NCBI GenBank assembly: GCA_018340375.1
Contig: JAFFJZ010000073.1
Span: forward strand, 124,001-188,000
Origin: Gonatopus flavifemur
Taxonomy: Eukaryota > Arthropoda > Insecta > Hymenoptera > Dryinidae
Reading direction: 5' to 3'
DNA: 64,000 bases
Shown here: positions 23,745 to 34,077 of the stretch, one piece after another
Layout of the letters: every line of letters starts with the position of its first letter
Numbering within the stretch: position 1 is the stretch's first letter
Translations under genes and position numbers: made by a program
The notes under the pieces: generated by a model
What the model was told of the DNA's origin: nothing
Databases searched by the model: none
What the model saw: only the letters and a program-made list of their open reading frames with translations

Positions 23745-25450
23745 AAATTTTTTCAATCGCCCGTTTGCCCTCACCAACCCCTTGATGGGGGTTGAATTTG
23801 AAAAATTCGGAAAAATTCAAATGTACGTGTATTTCTCTTTTTTTGGGACGCTCAAACCAAAAATGATAGAGGAAAAGAATTCCAATCCCTCTCTCACCTG
23901 CTAGCACTCTCCTACCACCCCCTGATGGGGGTTGAATTTTAAATTCTCATAAAAAATTCAAATGTATGTGGATTTCTATGTTTTTTGGGATGCTGAACCC
24001 AAAAATGATGAGGAAAAAGGATTCCAACCCCTCTCTTACCCGCTAGCACCCTCCTACCACCCCCTGATCGGAGTTGAATTTTAAACTTTCGTAAAAAATT
24101 CCAATGTATGTGGATTTCCATGTTTTTTGGGATGCTCAAACCGAAAATGATAACAAAATAGAAATTCAACCCCTCTTTTGCCCGCCAGCTCCCTCCCACC
24201 ACCCCCTGATGGGGGCTGAATTTGAAACTCACGTCAAAAATTTGAATGTATATGTATTTCCATGTTTTCTGGGACGTTTGAATAAGAAATGATAACAAAT
24301 AACGAATTTCACCGCTTTCTTACCCGCTAAGAGTAGAACCAAATCATGAATGCATCTGATATTTCTATTTCATGAAGTATTGACGTTTACAACATAGGAT
24401 ACTGTTCAACGTGTTGAATCAACAAGTGATTGACTTTGGATCGCCGGAATTTTGAGTATTGGGCCCATGAAAGCTTTGGTTCTTCTGTTTTATCCTGAAT
24501 CGTTAGCGTAATTCGGTGAGAACTGACTTTCATGTGGATTCTACTAGGTTCTTTTGAATGATTGTACAGGAGTGTGAGGATGTAATCGAGTCAGTGGATA
24601 TTGTTGATTGCAGTCGTTTATGGTCTCAGCATTTCAAAGAACATAGAAATACACATACATCTCAATTTTGTGAGAGAATTTCAAATTCAACCCTTTTCAA
24701 GGGGGTAGTAAGGGGGTACTAGCGGGTAACAGAGGAGTTTAATTTGTTATTGGTTATCATTTTCGATTTAAGCGTCCCAAAAAACATGGAAATACACATA
24801 GATTTGAATTTTTTACGTGAGTTTCAAATTCAACTCTCGTCCGGGGGTGGTAAGAGGGTGCTAGCGGGTAAAAGAGGGGTTGAATTTGTTATTTGTTATC
24901 ATTTCTTATTCAAACATCCTAGAAAACATGGCAATACATATGCATTCAAATTTTTTTACGTGAGTTTCAAACTCAGCCCCCATCAGGAGGTGGTAGGAGG
25001 GTGCTAGCTGGTGAGAGAGGATGAAATTCATTTTTTCTTATCATTTTCGGTTTCAGCATCCCAAAAAACATGCAAATCTACTTGGATTTGAATTTCTTAC
25101 GAAAGTTTAAAATTCAACCCCCATCAGGAGGTGTAGCAGGGTGCTAGCGGGCAAGAGAGGGGTGGAATTTCTTAAGTGTTATCATTTTCGGTTTGAGCAT
25201 CCCAAAAAACATAAAAATCCACATACATTTGAATTTTTTACGAAAATTTAAACTTCAACCCCCATCAGGGGGTGGTAGGTGGGTGCTAGCGGATAAGAGA
25301 GAGGTTGGAATTCTTTCTCCTCATCATTTTCGGGTTCAGCGTCCCAGAGAACATAGGAATACACGTACATTTGAATTTTTCCGAATTTTTCAAATTCAAC
25401 CCCCATCAGGGGGTTGGTGAGGGCAAACGGGCGATTGAAAAAATTTTTCA
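23745..25450. mobile_element. Foldback-like element with tandem-repeat arms
   Basis: The left arm (23745-24310) has four ~140 bp units with CCCCCTGATGGGGGTTGAAT and TTTTTGGGACGCTCAAACC. The right arm (about 24635-25450) has six inverted units with AACCCCCATCAGGGGGTGG. The centre (24310-24635) is unique. Each unit also contains the small inverted repeat CCCCATCAGGGG. This resembles foldback elements, where long inverted arms are made of tandem repeats. All open frames in it are artefacts of the arms. Confidence 0.8.
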
Positions 25451-26004
25451 TGGTCATATTTGGTTTCAGCGACCCCAAAAACGTAGGGATAGTGGGGTCT
25501 ACCCTCTGTTTCATGACAATTTTTTTTGTGTGTGTGAAGGAATCGCGACATATTCTTTGTTTAACAATTTTCTTTTCAATAATTTCTTTTCTTTCAACAT
25601 ATATATATATATGAATTTGTATATTATATCGAATACCCTCCTTATTTGATGAATTTATCTTGAAAATATGATTCATTCTATTACCTGCACTATGTGCATC
25701 GAATGTATACAAAGGAATGATTCGGACCGACAATGCGGCGTCTACAGAGACAAATACTTGTCTCTTCCACCCCAATAAAATGAATCATCGGTATCAAGCA
25801 AATGTGTCCTTACTTGACCGTATTGAAGGTACCGTTAAAGGGAATAATTATGTCTAGACATTATAGCTCTATGCTTGGACTTCCTTATATACATATATTA
25901 TATTTGAATTTGAATTTCTCTTAAACTCTTTTGCAAACTCAAGGTCCGTTAGATTTCTATTCCAAATTTTTACAACCCTTTACCTCCATATTGGAAAAAA
26001 TTAG

Positions 26005-26045
26005 TATATAAGGACCCATTCTTTAAGGATTTAGCAGTTCAGTTC
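26005..26045 (+). promoter_or_regulatory. LTR promoter (TATA box and likely initiator)
   Basis: TATATAAG at 26005-26012 is followed about 30 bp later by GCAGTTCAGTTC, a plausible initiator. The same arrangement occurs in the 3' LTR (36616-36623). A TATAAAAA with a downstream TCAGTC lies in the related solo LTR on the minus strand (52701-52694). Confidence 0.6.
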
Positions 26046-26229
26046 TTTAACTCAACTCGACAAGAACTCTTTAGTTCTTACAGAGCTCCTTAGCTCTACT
26101 AGAATTCTTTAATTCTTTCAGAGCTCTTTAGCTCTCTCGAGTTTTTTTTACTTGAAATTCCAAGTCGTTACTTGGTATCATTTAGAGAAACAAAAATACT
26201 CTTTTGAGAGTAACACATACAACAGTACA

Positions 26230-26804
26230 AGTAAATAACATTTAAATTTCTTAACGTTTGTCCCAATTCTCAGTTTCATATTATCATTGAATTCTATTTT
26301 TCAGTGAAAAACATTAAAGAATTAGAAGAAAAACTCTTTTTCACGAGGAAAAGAATTCAGGAAAGAATTCGAAAGATTGCACAGGGGAAAATCCATTCCA
26401 AATCAATTAGATATAAACGATTTAAGCTTAATCAAGACCAGGATTTAGAGAAGGAACAAAAACTTCTCATAGAGATAAATAATTTGAAATTTAAAAGAAA
26501 AGAAAATGAGTGGAGAAGTAACCTGCGAATAGTCAATAACATTAATGATCAAAAATTAGAATGGAATCAGGATACCATTGTAGAATGCATGATAAATAAT
26601 CAATTTAACAAAAATCAAGACAATTCTTATCCTTCACCCAAAAGGTGCATCTTATGTGTTGACCTTCGAATAGCATTTTATAAATGTGAAAATTGTAAAG
26701 ACTTCTTATATTATTATTCAACTTTAACACATAATGAACTATCAGAAATTAATTTAACTAGTAAAGAGAAAAAGAAAATAATTCATTTTAAAAATTTATT
26801 CTAA
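26230..26804 (+). CDS. LTR-encoded basic coiled-coil/zinc-motif protein
   Basis: The ORF inside the LTR encodes about 166 residues. It opens MKNIKELEEKLFFTRKRI, is rich in Lys/Glu with heptad-like hydrophobics over the first ~70 residues (likely coiled coil), and ends with a CILC...CENC pair around residues 117-133, a probable zinc site. No ATG opens the frame in genomic sequence. A donor AA|GTAAAT (26231) and acceptor TTTTCAG (26304) define a 74 bp intron. Joining them places A before TG, creating ATG-AAA-AAC at the junction (inference). The copy in the 3' LTR is identical at the protein level. Related ORFs occur in the solo LTR at 51.2-52.0 kb. Function is unknown. Position upstream of gag and a size like retroviral accessory proteins suggest a regulatory role, but nothing proves it. 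Confidence 0.65.
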
Positions 26805-26891
26805 AAGACAAATTTGTAGAGTATGAGAGAATGAGTATGGGTTATGTAAAATTTATGTTTTCAATGTATGTATTCATTTGCCTTCTAGAAT

Positions 26892-26897
26892 AATAAA
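26892..26897 (+). terminator. LTR polyadenylation signal
   Basis: AATAAA lies 87 bp past the stop of the LTR ORF, with the same signal at 37502-37507 in the 3' LTR. It would terminate both the LTR-encoded transcript and the full genomic RNA. Confidence 0.6.
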
Positions 26898-27046
26898 TTG
26901 TAATATAAAATTTGATCCATTTTTGTTCAATCCCGAAATGAATATTTCCTCTTTCTCCTTTTGAACAAGGGTGTAACAAGTTACATTGTTATATCCTTTC
27001 TTGTCGTTACGTTTAAGGCAACTTGAACGTGACATAAGAAAAATTT

Positions 27047-27067
27047 TGGTGGAGGCGCCGGGTAACC
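27047..27067 (+). other. Candidate primer-binding site
   Basis: TGGTGGAGGCGCCGGGTAAC begins 13 bp after the 5' LTR. The TGG followed by a GC-rich stretch is what complementarity to a tRNA 3' end would give. I cannot assign the tRNA without a search. Confidence 0.5.
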
Positions 27068-27164
27068 GCTCATAAGGGGGGAAGTTGGACGTTTCATTGT
27101 TGGGAGGAACCGAAGATTCGAATAATATCTTCAAGATTTTTTTTTCAATGTCTTTATATCTCAT

Positions 27165-27745
27165 TCACAGTTTTTTCCATCATTCCAAGAATAAAAAGAC
27201 GTAATGAATGAAGAAATTGAATAATAAATCTATGATAATCGAATAATATCGAAATTCAAAGGAAAATAAGATGAAAAATGAATAGATAGATGAATGAATG
27301 AAGTCAAATGAAATGAAATGAAGAAAAAAATAAAGTTCAAGGAAGATAAATAAACAAGAAAATAGATCAATGAAACAATGAATAAATGAATGAATAAATC
27401 AATGAGGAAGATCAATGAGGAAGATCAATAATGAATAAACAAGATAAATGAACAAACAAATGAATAAAACGAATCAAAATAAATGCATTGAAAAAATGAA
27501 TAAATGAGTCAAAAATAATGAATAAACGAATGAATGAATGAATAAATAAATGAGTAAATTGAATGGAAATATTGCATAAACCGGTTGAAAGAATAAAATT
27601 ATGGATGAAATAAAGAATTTTGAGAATAAAATAAAGACTTTTTGAGAATAAAATAAAGAATTTCAAGAATAAAGTGAAGAATTTTGACTCTCGAGAATAA
27701 GAGAAACAAATTTTGAGAAGGAAATTGTAATGAATCCATGCAATC
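27165..27745 (+). repeat. Purine-rich AATGAATAA leader repeats
   Basis: The untranslated leader between the primer site and gag is made of short imperfect repeats of GAATGAATAAATGA type on the plus strand. This is strongly biased to A and G and nearly free of C. The minus-strand open frame across it (27412-28167) is an artefact. Confidence 0.65.
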
Positions 27746-27748
27746 TCT

Positions 27749-29068
27749 ATGTCTGGATATACTTTACGAAAATACACTAAAGATCTGGATAAACAAACAA
27801 AAGACATTGTTTTGGGTGAAGGACTCACTTCTAATAAAAAAAAATCATCAAAAAGTAACTCCACTCTTTCTCTTCCTTTAGGAGATAAAACGAATGAAGT
27901 GAAACAAACGACAGATTGTATACCTTCTTCCTCAGGAATACAGCAGGAAAAATTAGGTTTCGAAGACAGTGTTTTAAATCCAATTTTTACTTCTACCCCT
28001 ATCAAATCCAAAGAAAACAAAGATATTTCACATGACGTTTCAATTATAGAAAATACCCTCGATGATATAGATATAACAATTATATTTACTGAAGAAATAG
28101 GGACAAAAACTAGTAAAATGACGCAACAATTTATACGAATTAAGGATGCGTTGGGACTCATACCCATTTATTCTGGAAATAATGATGAATGTAGTTTTCA
28201 GGAATTTTCATCAGCCTGTATAGATGCAAGGCAACTGGTAGATCCGGAATCAGAGGCACTTTTTGCTACCGCTATCAAATCACGACTTCGAAGTGGTGCT
28301 TTGCAGATTGTACGAAATGTCAATCCTGCAACTGTAGCAGCATTATTGAAAACGCTCAAAACAATATATTCACCTTGCGATAACGATTTAGAAATACTAA
28401 GTGAACTATCCCATCAATATCAAAAACAAAACGAATCCGTAGCAACATATTTTAATAGAATTAGAATGATGGGTTTTCGACTAATAGAAGCATATAAAAC
28501 TGAACATGATGATGCAATAGCAGATGACAAAAAACAGGAATTTGAAGAAATTTGTTGTAAGGTATTTGTTCGCGGGTTAAAATCAGAGATCAGTAATTTA
28601 ATGAAAGAGAAGAAAGATTTGAACAAAGCGGGTCCAGAGGCTATTGAATATGAAAAAGAAGCAATAATAAAACAAAATTTAAGATCAGCTGTAAATTCCA
28701 ATGAAAAATGTGGTTTATGTAGTAAAACCGGACATAAATCGATAGAATGTCCCATAATTAATTCACCCCCTGTTGAAATGGGAAAATGCCAAATTTGTGA
28801 TCTATTTGATCATACCGCAAAAAATTGTCCCACTCAAAAAAACAATCAAATTACCTGTCAAATTTGTGGTCGAAGAGGCCATATTGCTTCAAATTGCAGA
28901 AATAATGTCAGTTATGCAAATTTCTGTAAAAATTGTAATCGATCGGGTCATAAAACTCAAGATTGTAGACAAATGATTAATCGTAGTCGTGAAATTTGTC
29001 AAATTTGCAAAAAATATGGCCATATTGCAGATGAATGTCGGTATTATAGTCCAATTAAAATTGCATAA
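27749..29068 (+). CDS. gag: Gag, capsid plus five zinc knuckles
   Basis: The 439-residue frame starts MSGYTLRKYTKDLDKQ. It contains a Ty3-type capsid region (about residues 125-310, opening near LGLIPIYSGNN). Five CX2CX4HX4C knuckles follow from about residue 325 (CGLCSKTGHKSIEC, CQICDLFDHTAKNC, CQICGRRGHIASNC, CKNCNRSGHKTQDC, CQICKKYGHIADEC). It packages genomic RNA into particles. The frame ends with TAA, and the next codon, ATG 29069, opens five more knuckles in the same frame. The TAA may be a mutation, a recoding site or a reinitiation point. Confidence 0.9.
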   Translation: MSGYTLRKYTKDLDKQTKDIVLGEGLTSNKKKSSKSNSTLSLPLGDKTNEVKQTTDCIPSSSGIQQEKLGFEDSVLNPIFTSTPIKSKENKDISHDVSIIENTLDDIDITIIFTEEIGTKTSKMTQQFIRIKDALGLIPIYSGNNDECSFQEFSSACIDARQLVDPESEALFATAIKSRLRSGALQIVRNVNPATVAALLKTLKTIYSPCDNDLEILSELSHQYQKQNESVATYFNRIRMMGFRLIEAYKTEHDDAIADDKKQEFEEICCKVFVRGLKSEISNLMKEKKDLNKAGPEAIEYEKEAIIKQNLRSAVNSNEKCGLCSKTGHKSIECPIINSPPVEMGKCQICDLFDHTAKNCPTQKNNQITCQICGRRGHIASNCRNNVSYANFCKNCNRSGHKTQDCRQMINRSREICQICKKYGHIADECRYYSPIKIA

Positions 29069-29509
29069 ATGATAAACAAATGTCAAGTATGTGGTATGAC
29101 AAACCATAGAACAGAAAATTGCAGAAATAATCAAGCTTGTAGCAAATGTGGAAAATTGGGACATTTAGCAATGAGTTGTAGGATACCGATTAAATGCCAT
29201 TCTTGTGGTTTATTGGGGCATTATGCAACTCATTGTCCACAAAAATCCAATAACTTCAAATCATCAAATTCTAGAATGTGTCATTTCTGCAATAAAATTG
29301 GACATACGGTTGAAAATTGCAATGAATTGAGATATAAATTCAAAAACGAAGAATTTTGTACATATTGCAGAAATCAAGGACATGTTTCTGCAAATTGTAA
29401 GAATAGAATGGTGTCAAATCAGGGAAATGCTCAGGGAAACTCCCCAAGCCTCCCTTTGAGGGAGGCTGGAACTACACGAACCCAAGTTCAAACATTTCAA
29501 GAAGAATAG
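29069..29509 (+). CDS. Gag extension, five further zinc knuckles
   Basis: This 146-residue frame directly continues the gag frame after its TAA. It has five CX2CX4HX4C motifs (CQVCGMTNHRTENC, CSKCGKLGHLAMSC, CHSCGLLGHYATHC, CHFCNKIGHTVENC, CTYCRNQGHVSANC). Together with gag this makes ten knuckles, where one to three is usual for Gypsy Gag. It overlaps the start of the pol frame, which is open from at least 29500 in the -1 frame, so Pol is probably made by frameshifting here. Confidence 0.8.
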   Translation: MINKCQVCGMTNHRTENCRNNQACSKCGKLGHLAMSCRIPIKCHSCGLLGHYATHCPQKSNNFKSSNSRMCHFCNKIGHTVENCNELRYKFKNEEFCTYCRNQGHVSANCKNRMVSNQGNAQGNSPSLPLREAGTTRTQVQTFQEE

Positions 29510-29511
29510 AA

Positions 29512-31953
29512 ACGCATGTCACTGACGTTAAATTGACCTTACAACGAATATCACCAGTGGTAAAAATCAATGTTTTCAAGCCTACCTTGTTTTTGATTGA
29601 TTCAGGAGCAGGGGTATGTTTAATAAAAGAGAGTTTTATCAAAGATCAAGTAGAAATTGATAGTAATGAAATTTTGCAATTGTCAGGAATATCGTCAGGA
29701 ATAGTTACAACTTTAGGTAGAATAGAGATTAATCTAATGGGATATCTCACAATCTTTCACGTGGTATCTGATGATTTTCCAATACGTCAGGATGGAATCA
29801 TTGGAATTACATTCTTATCAGGTAATAAAGCTAGTATCAATTGGCAGTTGAATTGTTTGGATGTTGATGATATTCGCGTTCCTTTTCATCATGAGAAAAT
29901 ATATACGATACCTCCTCGAACAAGACAGATAATACATCTCAATCTCGTTGAAACAGAGTTAACAGAAGGATTTATACCCAGATTAAAAGTTAATGATGGA
30001 ATATATATAGGGAATGCAATAGTGAAAAATAATAATGGGAAAGTCTATTTGCCGATTGTAAATAGTACAGAAGAAGAAATACAAGTTTCTGTGCCTAAGG
30101 TTAAAATATATGAAATAGAACAGATAGGGAATTCAAAAAATTCAAAGATTAAAAAATCAAATCGAAGAAAAGGTTCAAAATCATGTAGGAATAAAAATAT
30201 TCTCACCATCCAAGACAAAGAAAGGTTCCAAAAAATAATAGAACTCTTGAGATTGGAACATTTGAATGATGAAGAGAGAAATGAAGTAGAATATTTAGTA
30301 AAACAAAGTTTAAAACAATTCCATTTACCTGAAGATGTATTAGAGTATACACATGTATTGGAACATGAAATACCTACTGTAAATGATAGGCCAATACATA
30401 CAAAACAGTATAGATTTCCACCAACATTGAAAGAAGAAATTGCTCAACAAGTAGAAGATTTACTGAATAATGGAATTGTACAGCCATCACATTCTCCATA
30501 CAACACGCCAATCTGGATAGTACCAAAGAAACCAGATTCTCAGGGTAATAAAAGATGGCGTCTTGTACTGGATTTTCGTGCATTAAATGAAAAAACTATA
30601 GGTAATGCATATCCTCTTCCGAATATTATAGAAATACTAGATCAATTAGGTGAAGCTAAATATTTTAGTATATTTGATCTCGCATCAGGTTTTCATCAAA
30701 TTAGAATGTGTGATAAGGATCGTCACAAAACCGCTTTTTCCACACCGAATGGACATTATGAATTTACAAGAATGCCCTTTGGTTTAAAAAATGCTCCTGC
30801 TACTTTCCAACATTTGATGGATATTGTACTAAGTGGATTACAGGGAGTTGAATTGTTTGTATATTTAGACGATATCGTAATCTATGCAAAAACTTTATCA
30901 GAACATCGTAAAAAATATTTGAATTTGATAGATCGTTTACGTAAAGCCAACCTCTGTTTACAACCAGATAAATGTGAGTTTTTGCGTCGAGAAGTTTCGT
31001 ATCTTGGACATAAAATTACTCAAGAGGGTTTGAAACCTGATCCAAAAAAAATAGATGCTGTAAAGAATTTTCCCAGACCAAAAAACGTAAAAAATATAAA
31101 GCAATTTTTAGGCCTTGCTGGATATTATCGCCGATTTATCCATAATTTTTCAAAAATTTCAAAACCCCTAACTAAATTATTAGAAAAAGATGCCACATTC
31201 GTATGGCAAAAAGAGCAGGAAGAAGCATTTGAAATTCTCAAACAAAAATTATGTGAAGATCCTATATTAATATATCCTGATTTTTCAAAACCATTCATGT
31301 TGACAACTGATGCAAGTGGATATGCTATAGCAGGAATTTTGAGTCAGGGTCCAGTGGGGAAAGATAAACCTATTTCATATACTTCCAGATTATTAAATAA
31401 AACAGAAAGAAATTATAGTACCTATGAGAAAGAAGCCCTGGCAATATTATATAGTGTTTCATATTTCAGACCATATTTATACGGAAGGAAATTCACAATA
31501 GTTACGGATCACCGTCCGTTGGTTTGGATGCGAACGGCTAAGGACCCAACTTCCAGATTAACGAGATGGCGTCTAAAGCTAGAAGAATTCGATTTTGACA
31601 TTATTTATAAAGCTGGAAAATCTAATGTCAACGCGGATGCACTATCTCGAAACCCTATTGTCGAAGATGATGAGATTTTAGAGAATACTAATGAAAATAA
31701 GAATAAGGAGGAATTTGAACAAATTGTAGAGGATATTAAAACTCTGTATCCTGTTGATACAAAGGTTAGAAGGTCTTCAAGGCAACCTAAATTAACATTA
31801 GAAGGTCAGCAATATAGAGAATCTATACAGAAAAAACAAAACAAGCGAAAGAATAATAAGAAAAATATAAAATCACAAAATCAATATAAAGATCTAATGG
31901 GAGATTCAACTGAAAGTTCGAATGATGACATTGGACATTTAGAACCGAATTAG
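29512..31953 (+). CDS. pol: Pol: protease, reverse transcriptase, RNase H
   Basis: No ATG is expected; the frame is -1 relative to gag. The protease active site is LFLIDSGAGVCL (about residue 20-32 of the frame). Reverse transcriptase shows WRLVLDFRALNEKT, FDLASGFHQI, MPFGLKNAPATFQ and the catalytic VYLDDIVIY. RNase H shows LTTDASGYAIAGILS, YEKEALAILYS and TDHRPLVW, followed by NVNADALSR. After RNase H a basic, Gln/Asn-rich tail (RRSSRQPKL, KKQNKRKNNKK) runs to a stop at 31953 and separates the enzyme from integrase in a different frame. Confidence 0.93.
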   Translation, partial: THVTDVKLTLQRISPVVKINVFKPTLFLIDSGAGVCLIKESFIKDQVEIDSNEILQLSGISSGIVTTLGRIEINLMGYLTIFHVVSDDFPIRQDGIIGITFLSGNKASINWQLNCLDVDDIRVPFHHEKIYTIPPRTRQIIHLNLVETELTEGFIPRLKVNDGIYIGNAIVKNNNGKVYLPIVNSTEEEIQVSVPKVKIYEIEQIGNSKNSKIKKSNRRKGSKSCRNKNILTIQDKERFQKIIELLRLEHLNDEERNEVEYLVKQSLKQFHLPEDVLEYTHVLEHEIPTVNDRPIHTKQYRFPPTLKEEIAQQVEDLLNNGIVQPSHSPYNTPIWIVPKKPDSQGNKRWRLVLDFRALNEKTIGNAYPLPNIIEILDQLGEAKYFSIFDLASGFHQIRMCDKDRHKTAFSTPNGHYEFTRMPFGLKNAPATFQHLMDIVLSGLQGVELFVYLDDIVIYAKTLSEHRKKYLNLIDRLRKANLCLQPDKCEFLRREVSYLGHKITQEGLKPDPKKIDAVKNFPRPKNVKNIKQFLGLAGYYRRFIHNFSKISKPLTKLLEKDATFVWQKEQEEAFEILKQKLCEDPILIYPDFSKPFMLTTDASGYAIAGILSQGPVGKDKPISYTSRLLNKTERNYSTYEKEALAILYSVSYFRPYLYGRKFTIVTDHRPLVWMRTAKDPTSRLTRWRLKLEEFDFDIIYKAGKSNVNADALSRNPIVEDDEILENTNENKNKEEFEQIVEDIKTLYPVDTKVRRSSRQPKLTLEGQQYRESIQKKQNKRKNNKKNIKSQNQYKDLMGDSTESSNDDIGHLEPN

Positions 31954-32000
31954 AAGCACATAAAGTTCCACCTGATAAACATATACAAAGTAATTATAAT

Positions 32001-32306
32001 ATGAGACCCAGACAATTACAAAATTATGGGATAGATGAAACAGATTCATCTGATGATCAAAATTCAATAAATTCCAATATTGAGTTTTCAGATAGGGAAA
32101 GTTCAATTGTGGATGAACAAAGGAAATCCTATATGAATCATAGAAACAATATTTCTGATAATTTAAATGACTCAGATCAAGATTCAGAAAATGAAGATTA
32201 TATAGAATATCTGATATATGGGAGGAATATATATGAAACTCGAGATCAATTGTACATGAAGAAAGATAATTATGTATTTTTATTGAATGAAAAGGAGAAC
32301 TTTTAG
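32001..32306 (+). CDS. Acidic pol linker frame
   Basis: This 101-residue frame lies between RNase H and integrase and is strongly acidic and Ser/Asn-rich (DETDSSDDQNS, DNLNDSDQDSENEDY). It is offset from both neighbouring pol frames, so it is probably part of an interdomain linker cut by indels and not an independent gene. No domain is recognised. Confidence 0.45.
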   Translation: MRPRQLQNYGIDETDSSDDQNSINSNIEFSDRESSIVDEQRKSYMNHRNNISDNLNDSDQDSENEDYIEYLIYGRNIYETRDQLYMKKDNYVFLLNEKENF

Positions 32307-32332
32307 ATGAGAAGATTAATAATTTTTCAAGA

Positions 32333-33711
32333 TTGTATAATATTAAACATTTTCGAGGTATGGAACCAGGGTCAGTCAAAGAATCAAGAATCAAAGGAAA
32401 ATGGTATATCGGAATATGCGTACAAGCAAATAGACAATCATCTACATCATATCAGACACTGAATAGTATACGAACAGGATTAAATAATTTACACAAATTT
32501 GTTGATCAGGAAGATATACAAAGTTTCAGTATTTCAAAAATTGAAGAAATTAATGGTCTACCTTGGCAAAATGTTGCAGATGAAATAAATAAGAGATTCA
32601 AAAATACCAGTATCAAAATTACCATTTGTTTAAACATTGTTGAACAACCGCCAATTTCCGAGAGATATTCATTAATACGAGAGGCACATTGTTCAGCAAT
32701 GGGCGGTCATAAAGGAGTTTCAAAAACGTATTGTAGATTGAGAGCGAATTACCATTGGGAGAATATGAGGAAAGAGATACAAAATTTCATTGAATCTTGT
32801 TTGCAATGTAAATTAAAAAATTAGTTAGAGTAAAAAATAAACAGCCAATGATGATAACCGACACTCCTGGTACTGCCTTTGAGAAGTTAGCTATGGACAT
32901 TGTAGGACCATTTCCGATTACAAGAAATAATAGTAGATACATTCTGACTATGCAATGTTTGTTAACCAAATATTGCATAGCTGTACCAATTCCCGATGCA
33001 ACTGCTATAACTATAGCCGATCAATTCATAAAACGGTTTATATGTGTCTTCGGAGCACCGAAGGTAATATTAACTGATCAAGGTACTAATTTTTTGTCCA
33101 AACTAATGAAAATCATAGCAAAAAAATTTAATATACAACAGGTCAAAACAACTGCATTCCATCCACAAAGCAATGGCTCATTAGAAAGAACGCATATCGT
33201 TCTGGTAGAGTATTTAAGACAATATACATCTAAAGATTCGGAATGGGATGAATGGGTTGAGTTGGCAACTTTTTCGTATAATACAAGTACCCATGAAAGT
33301 ACACAAAGAACACCATTTGAATTAGTTTTTGGAAAAATAGCTAATACCATTTCAAGTCAATCTCTACATAGTTTTGAACAATTAACGACATATGATGATT
33401 ATTTCATTCGATTAATGGCGAGATTAGATAATTTGCAAGAAGAAGCAAGAGAAAATTTAAAGCTAGCAAAATATAAATCAAAACAGAATTATGATAGGAA
33501 AATTAATCCTTTCACTATAGAAGTAGGGAAATATGTATTCCTAAGGAAGGGTATGAAAACAGGGAAATTGGGGAATGTTAATGAAGGACCATACAGAGTT
33601 TTAGAAGTTTATGATGATAAGAATGTGAAACTGAAAATTGGGAGAAAGGAAAAAATAATATCAATGGATAGATTAATACCCACAAAAATTAATGAAAGTG
33701 ATTTTGAGTAG
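32333..33711 (+). pseudogene. Integrase, split by a frameshift
   Basis: The N-terminal part (32333-32824) carries the HHCC zinc motif: EAHCSAMGGHKG ... CLQCK. The catalytic core (32848-33711) has MDIVGPF, LTDQGTNF and NGSLERTH, the D,D-35-E residues, with LATFSYNTSTHESTQRTPFE after it and a C-terminal domain typical of Gypsy integrases. The break between the two is a one-base change at an A run around 32815-32822. A further frame change separates the upstream linker. The enzyme inserts the cDNA and fits the 4 bp target duplication. Confidence 0.85.
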
Positions 33712-34077
33712 AGTTTTGTTTTTCAATTGAATATCATTTTCTTTTAGGGAATTAGACAAAGAATTATTGCCATGGATAAATCCCTTGATAAACATAACAA
33801 TTTTATAATTCCCAAAAGAAATTGAAAGGAGAAAACACAATTACATGTGTCATATTTATCAAATAGAAAATTCACAAAATAAAACTCAAAAAGTAGTGAG
33901 AATGAGATTTTATCCTGATTGTAGTTTAGAAATTCGAAAAATTGTAGATTTAGTATGAATTTGTAATTATTTGTCCGAAGTGTGGAATTAAACTATATAG
34001 AATTAAATTAGGATAATAATTTTGTTTAATCATTTTTGTATATATAGATTTCGATTATTAAATTCGCAGGGATATCA
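33712..34077 (+). other. Pol-env intergenic region
   Basis: No frame of note. A small CDS-like stretch is not supported. It probably contains the acceptor of a spliced env mRNA, as in other env-bearing Gypsy elements, but I cannot fix it. Confidence 0.4.

Larger units (their letters stand above)
25533..27034 (+). repeat. 5' LTR
   Basis: The LTR runs from TGTGAAGGAATCGCGACA to GAACGTGACA. It contains an (AT)n run near 25600, a TATA box at 26005, short repeats of GAACTCTTTAGTTC/GAGCTCTTTAGCTC type, a predicted 74 bp intron, an ORF (26304-26804) and an AATAAA at 26892. It therefore looks like a complete transcription unit. Confidence 0.93.

Noticed and set aside
23939..25775. Open frames on both strands of the foldback structure
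   Set aside because: They are mirrored between inverted arms and arise from the repeat unit.
27412..28167. 251-codon minus-strand frame opposite gag
   Set aside because: It lies across the purine-rich leader and the gag start. The gag frame has clear capsid and zinc-knuckle motifs, so this is a shadow.
31939..32394. 151-codon minus-strand frame inside pol
   Set aside because: It is antisense to the acidic linker, and the AT-rich complement explains it.
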